From an uncultured Pelagibacteraceae bacterium (GTDB lineage: Bacteria; Pseudomonadota; Alphaproteobacteria; Pelagibacterales; AG-422-B15): a DNA stretch of 64,000 nucleotides. Below are positions 59,679-64,000 of this stretch, piece by piece. The translations under genes were made by a program, and so were the position numbers. The notes beneath the pieces were generated by a model that ran no database searches, had not been told where the DNA came from, and saw only the letters and a program-made list of their open reading frames with translations. The stretch's first letter is position 1. Every line of letters begins with the position of its first letter. The DNA lies in NCBI GenBank assembly GCA_902526005.1, contig CABZIW010000002.1, positions 1 through 64,000 on the forward strand. The letters run 5' to 3'.

Positions 59679-60548
59679 TTATAAGTATTTTCTAAAGTGA
59701 TTTGGGAGTTCAGTCTCTATTTTGACTTTTTTATTATTCATATCAATGAATTCTAAAGCACCAGCATGTAGAAATAAATTAGAAAATTTTATTTGATTGC
59801 GTTCAATATAATATTTTTTATCACCAAGGATTGGGAAACCATTCATAAAACAATGCTGCCTGATTTGATGTTTTCTACCTGATTGAGGATTTAGTCTTAA
59901 AAGAAAATATTTTCCAGGTAGTTTTTTTATTATTTGATATTTTGTTTCAGCAGAAACATTTTTTTTATTTTTGGGAAGCATATCTTTTAGTATTCCCTCT
60001 CTATTTTTTGGTTTTTTTTCAACTATTGCATAATAAGTTTTTTTTATTTTATGGTTAGACAGAATTTTATGAAAGTACCTTGCTGAATTAGAATTTTTTG
60101 CAATTATCAATAGGCCAGTTGTGTCTTTATCAAGTCGATGCACTAGCTTAGGATGACTATCTTTATTATTTAAAAATTGAAGTAAATCATCAATTGATAG
60201 ATTAATTTTTGATCCACGCTGACATGGTATTCCAGCCCATTTATTAATAATAATAAAGTCGTCAGATTGAAAAACTACTGAACTTTTAATTTTTCTCTTG
60301 AGTATGTTGGGTATTTTAATTGAAGGTTTATTTTTATGAATTAATTTGAATTCCTTGAAGATATCAATGATATCATCTTGTTTAACTCGATAACTTCCAA
60401 GTTTTTTTTTATTGTTTATTTTAATTGATTTTTTTCTGAGCTCTTTGTGGAGTAATGAAAAAGGAATATTTAATTTTTCTTTTAAAAACTTGTCTAATCT
60501 TACCCCGTTAGAAGCACTATCAACAATTATAGTTTTTTTGGATTTCAT
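59679..60548 (-). CDS. RluC/RluD-family 23S rRNA pseudouridine synthase
   Basis: S4-like N-terminus; KLVHRLDKDTTGLLIIAKN; LRLNPQSGRKHQIRQHCFMNGFPILGDKKY. Confidence 0.92.
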   Translation of the reverse strand: MKSKKTIIVDSASNGVRLDKFLKEKLNIPFSLLHKELRKKSIKINNKKKLGSYRVKQDDIIDIFKEFKLIHKNKPSIKIPNILKRKIKSSVVFQSDDFIIINKWAGIPCQRGSKINLSIDDLLQFLNNKDSHPKLVHRLDKDTTGLLIIAKNSNSARYFHKILSNHKIKKTYYAIVEKKPKNREGILKDMLPKNKKNVSAETKYQIIKKLPGKYFLLRLNPQSGRKHQIRQHCFMNGFPILGDKKYYIERNQIKFSNLFLHAGALEFIDMNNKKVKIETELPNHFRKYL

Positions 60549-60593
60549 CTAAATTTATATGTTTAGATAAATCAACTTATTATTAATTAGATA

Positions 60594-60956
60594 TTATTTT
60601 TCTTGATCAAGAATTTGGATATAAGCCATAGGCGCATTATCACCTGATCGATAGCCGGCTTTTACAATTCTACAATAGCCGCCGCTTCTGTCTTTGAATC
60701 TTTCAGATAAATCTCCGAAAACTTTTGTTACTGCTTCTTTATCTCTAAGCGAGTTAAAAGCATTTGCTCTGGATGAACTTTTATTCTTTTTACCTAGAGT
60801 TATAATCTTTTCAACAAATGGTCTTAGTTCTTTTGCTTTTGGAAGTGTGGTTTTAATAGTCTCATTTTTAATTAGAGAAACAGCCATGTTCTCAAGCATC
60901 GCTATCCGATGCGATGATGTCCTATTTAACTTTCTTTTTGCAATTCCGTGTCTCAT
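60594..60956 (-). CDS. rplQ: 50S ribosomal protein L17
   Basis: [55 protein letters not shown]. Confidence 0.98.
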   Translation of the reverse strand: MRHGIAKRKLNRTSSHRIAMLENMAVSLIKNETIKTTLPKAKELRPFVEKIITLGKKNKSSSRANAFNSLRDKEAVTKVFGDLSERFKDRSGGYCRIVKAGYRSGDNAPMAYIQILDQEK

Positions 60957-60958
60957 TT

Positions 60959-61981
60959 TTAGTTATATGGATCTTCAATCTTTCTTGCCATTTCTTCAAT
61001 ATTTTCAGGTGGCCAATTAGGTACTTCCATGCCTAGATATAGTGACATAGTGCCTAGTACTTCTTTTATTTCATTTAGAGACTTACGACCAAAATTGGGT
61101 GTACGCAACATTTCAATTTCACTTTTTTGAACAAGGTCTCCAATGTAAATAATATTATCATTTCTTAGACAATTCATTGATCTCACTGAAAGTTCAAGCT
61201 CCTCAACTTTTCTTAAAAGATTTTTATTGAATTGAGGTTCTAATGCATCAGGTTCTTCCTGAATCTCTTCAGGTTCTTCAAAATTAATAAATGATTGCAA
61301 TTGGTCTTGAATTATTCGTGCTGCAAAAGCAATAGCATCCTCGGGAGATACTGACCCATTTGTTTCAATTGACATTGTTAGCTTGTCATAGTCCAGGACT
61401 TTTCCTTCTCTAGTATTTTCGATACTGTATGAAACTTGTTTAACTGGGCTAAATATGGAGTCTATCGGAATCAAGCCTATTGCAGAATCTTCTGGCTTGT
61501 TATGTTCAGCAGCAACATAACCTTTACCTTTTGCAACGGTAAGCTCCATATTAAATTCAGTATTGTCATCAAGATTACAGATAACTAACTCTGGGTTAAT
61601 AATATCAATTTCAGACGGTGTATTTATCATTCCCGCAGTAATCTCACCTGGACCAGTTACATTGAGATTCATTTTTCTTACACCCTCAGAATGCATATTT
61701 AGAGACAAAGACTTAATATTTAACACTATATCTGTGACGTCTTCTCTTACTCCATCAATAGATGAAAATTCATGAAGAACGTTATCTATCTTGATTGCTG
61801 TCACTGCAGTACCTTGTAGTGACGACAACAGCACTCTTCTGAGAGCATTTCCAAGAGTTAATCCAAAACCTCTTTCAAGTGGTTCCGCAATTAATGTTGC
61901 TTTATATTGAGTGTCTTCATCGCTGATTAGCTTTAGTTTTGAAGGTTTTATTAATGCCTGCCAATTATTAATAATACTCAT
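60959..61981 (-). CDS. rpoA: DNA-directed RNA polymerase subunit alpha
   Basis: [54 protein letters not shown]; alpha-[26 protein letters not shown]. Confidence 0.98.
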   Translation of the reverse strand: MSIINNWQALIKPSKLKLISDEDTQYKATLIAEPLERGFGLTLGNALRRVLLSSLQGTAVTAIKIDNVLHEFSSIDGVREDVTDIVLNIKSLSLNMHSEGVRKMNLNVTGPGEITAGMINTPSEIDIINPELVICNLDDNTEFNMELTVAKGKGYVAAEHNKPEDSAIGLIPIDSIFSPVKQVSYSIENTREGKVLDYDKLTMSIETNGSVSPEDAIAFAARIIQDQLQSFINFEEPEEIQEEPDALEPQFNKNLLRKVEELELSVRSMNCLRNDNIIYIGDLVQKSEIEMLRTPNFGRKSLNEIKEVLGTMSLYLGMEVPNWPPENIEEMARKIEDPYN

Positions 61982-62003
61982 AGTTTTTTTCCTTTAATAA
62001 ATA

Positions 62004-62393
62004 TTAAACTCTTCTTTTCTTTGGTGGACGACAACCATTATGAGGAATTGGTGTAGTATCTTTTATAGAAGTTATATAAAACCCCACAGCTTGTAATGCT
62101 CGTAGTGCCGACTCTCGTCCTCCGCCTGGTCCTTTAACAAATACTTGTAAGTTTTTTAAACCAAATTCTTTAGCTTTTGTACCGGCATCCTCAGCTGCAA
62201 TTTGTGCTGCATAAGGTGTGGACTTTCTTGATCCTTTAAAACCTTTCACTCCCGCAGATGACCATGCAATGCTATTGCCTTGCTCATCGGTAATGGTAAT
62301 CATAGTATTATTAAATGTAGCATTAATATACGCTAGTCCAGAGATGATATTCTTTTTTTGTTTTTTCTTTTTTACAGTTTTAGCTTCAGCCAT
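62004..62393 (-). CDS. rpsK: 30S ribosomal protein S11
   Basis: [44 protein letters not shown]...[15 protein letters not shown]. Confidence 0.98.
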   Translation of the reverse strand: MAEAKTVKKKKQKKNIISGLAYINATFNNTMITITDEQGNSIAWSSAGVKGFKGSRKSTPYAAQIAAEDAGTKAKEFGLKNLQVFVKGPGGGRESALRALQAVGFYITSIKDTTPIPHNGCRPPKKRRV

Positions 62394-62395
62394 AT

Positions 62396-62773
62396 TTATT
62401 TAGTAACCTTTTTCTTTCCAGCAATCGCAATAGCTTTTCCTTTTTTAGTTCTAGCGTTTGTATGAGTACGCTGACCTCTACATGGCAAATTTTTTCTGTG
62501 TCTTACACCTCTATACGTACCAAGATCTTTCAATCTTTTGATATTTCCAGAAACTTCACGTCTTAGATCACCTTCAACTAAAAATGATGATGAAATAACA
62601 TCACTAACATTTTTTATTTCTGCTTCAGATAAATCCTGAACTCTAATATTTGCATCTACATTTGCCTGAGAACATACATCTTTTGAAATCTTATTACCTA
62701 TTCCGTATACATAGGTCAAAGCAACTCCTAATTTCTTTTGGGTTGGAATGTTTACTCCAGCAATACGAGCCAT
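62396..62773 (-). CDS. rpsM: 30S ribosomal protein S13
   Basis: [26 protein letters not shown]...[28 protein letters not shown]. Confidence 0.98.
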   Translation of the reverse strand: MARIAGVNIPTQKKLGVALTYVYGIGNKISKDVCSQANVDANIRVQDLSEAEIKNVSDVISSSFLVEGDLRREVSGNIKRLKDLGTYRGVRHRKNLPCRGQRTHTNARTKKGKAIAIAGKKKVTK

Positions 62774-62812
62774 TAATAAAGACCTAACATTTTTGGTTTG
62801 AGAGATTGCGGG

Positions 62813-62840
62813 ATTATAGGATTATTAATTAATTGGTCAA
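62813..62840 (-). promoter_or_regulatory. Sigma70-type promoter TTGACC-N16-TATAAT upstream of rpsM
   Basis: -35 at 62835-62840, perfect -10 TATAAT at 62813-62818 (minus strand), within the 72-nt adk-rpsM gap. Confidence 0.6.
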
Positions 62841-62845
62841 GCATA

Positions 62846-63412
62846 TTAAAGATGATCTATAATTGAGTTAATTGATTGATTTATATACATAATTTCACCT
62901 ACGCCACTGACTTTTTTTAGCAGTTTTGCTTCATCATAATATTTTAATAAAGGCATAGTTTCATTAAAATATGTTTCCAGTCTTTTAAAAAGAGTTTCCT
63001 CATTGTCATCAGATCTTCCTTCTTCTTTACCTCTTAATAAAATTCTGTCTTTTAAATATTTTTCTTCAACATCTAACTGAATTACGCATGATATCTCATC
63101 TTTAAGTTCTAACATCAATTTATCTAGAAGCTTAGCCTGCTCTGTATTTCTTGGAAAGCCGTCAAGAAGATATCCATTTGAATTTTTATTATTATTAAAA
63201 AATGACTTAATAACATTAATTATAATATCATTAGAAACCAGTTTTCCCTCATCAATGATTTGTTTAGCCTTTACCCCTATCTCACTTTTATTGGCTATCT
63301 CCACCCTAAGTAAATCACCTGTAGATAAGTGGCTTAATTTATATTTTTCACAGATTAAATGCGCCTGAGTTCCTTTTCCAGCTCCTGGGGGTCCCAATAA
63401 AACTAAATTCAC
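62846..63412 (-). CDS. adk: Adenylate kinase
   Basis: MNLVLLGPPGAGKGTQAHLICEKYKLSHLSTGDLLR, GYLLDGFPRNTEQAKLL. Confidence 0.97.
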   Translation of the reverse strand: MNLVLLGPPGAGKGTQAHLICEKYKLSHLSTGDLLRVEIANKSEIGVKAKQIIDEGKLVSNDIIINVIKSFFNNNKNSNGYLLDGFPRNTEQAKLLDKLMLELKDEISCVIQLDVEEKYLKDRILLRGKEEGRSDDNEETLFKRLETYFNETMPLLKYYDEAKLLKKVSGVGEIMYINQSINSIIDHL

Positions 63413-64000
63413 CTTCTTGTGCCTCTAAGGCGAGATTTTTTTATTAAAGCTTCATATTGATATGCAAACAAATGACTTTGAATTTGTCCAACGGTATCCA
63501 TGCCTACAACCACAACAATGAGTAGTGATGTACCTCCCAAATAAAATGGAATTGAGTATTGAGCAATTAAAATTTCGGGGAGTATGCATACAAATGCTAA
63601 ATATAATGCCCCAATGGTTGTTATTCTGGATAAGACAAAATCAATATACTCAGCAGTCTTTTCACCTGGCCTAATTCCTGGGATAAAACCGCCTTGTCTT
63701 TTTAAGTTATCAGCTGTTTCAACTGGATTAAATACAATTGAAGTATAAAAGAATGCAAAAAATATAATGGCAGCAGCATACATAAGCATGTATGCAGGTT
63801 GGCCCCTACCAAGTAGTGCCGCAATATCATTTAACAATCCTGGCTCTGCAGATACATTAAAATTTGCAATTGTAATTGGTAGCAATAGAATAGATGAAGC
63901 AAATATTGCTGGTATAACTCCTGCGGTATTGAGTTTAAGAGGTAAATGTGTGCTATCTCCAGCAAACATCTTATTACCCATCTGTCTTTTTGGATACTGG
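63409..64000 (-). CDS. secY: Protein translocase subunit SecY (C-terminal part; 5' end beyond window)
   Basis: QMGNKMFAGDSTHLPLKLNTAGVIPAIFASSILLLP...NPVETADNLKRQGGFIPGIRPGEKTAEYIDFVLSRIT. Frame stays open to the window edge. Confidence 0.96.
   Translation of the reverse strand, partial: QYPKRQMGNKMFAGDSTHLPLKLNTAGVIPAIFASSILLLPITIANFNVSAEPGLLNDIAALLGRGQPAYMLMYAAAIIFFAFFYTSIVFNPVETADNLKRQGGFIPGIRPGEKTAEYIDFVLSRITTIGALYLAFVCILPEILIAQYSIPFYLGGTSLLIVVVVGMDTVGQIQSHLFAYQYEALIKKSRLRGTRR

Noticed and set aside
1-64000. CRISPR arrays, IS elements, prophage genes, toxin-antitoxin or defence islands
   Set aside because: No spaced direct repeats, transposase/integrase motifs, phage structural genes or known defence domains were recognised; nearly every long ORF maps to a housekeeping or metabolic family.

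Overview
The window is a gene-dense (~30% GC by eye), low-repeat stretch of a streamlined, marine-type alphaproteobacterial chromosome. The taxonomic placement is inferred from codon bias and synteny; I could not run a phylogeny. I find about 60 protein-coding genes, nearly all recognisable housekeeping genes. They include blocks such as secY-adk-rpsM-rpsK-rpoA-rplQ, parC-recO-era-rnc-lepB-acpS-pdxJ-pyrE-spoT, ribD-ribE-ribB(A/X)-ribH-nusB, gatCAB, pccAB, plsX-ihfA-merR and rplM-rpsI. There are two tRNA genes, Glu(TTC) and Ser(GCT). I see no rRNA, CRISPR, transposon or prophage, and no clear genomic island. The parts most worth a second look are: (1) an alternative oxidase (AOX) operon with a DUF4149-like membrane protein and a 60-aa orphan protein, preceded by a TGACA-N3-TGTCA dyad; (2) a SAM-II/SAM-V-like riboswitch candidate with an explicit terminator/antiterminator switch upstream of metY/metZ; (3) a RibBA homologue whose GTP-cyclohydrolase II half has lost all zinc-ligand cysteines (RibBX-like); (4) extreme compaction, with back-to-back or overlapping stops, terminator hairpins inside the 3' coding end of the opposing gene, and divergent start codons 4 nt apart; (5) expected syntenic genes missing (fabH, rpoZ, dprA). 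I did not find convincing evidence for a wholly new multi-gene defence or mobile system.
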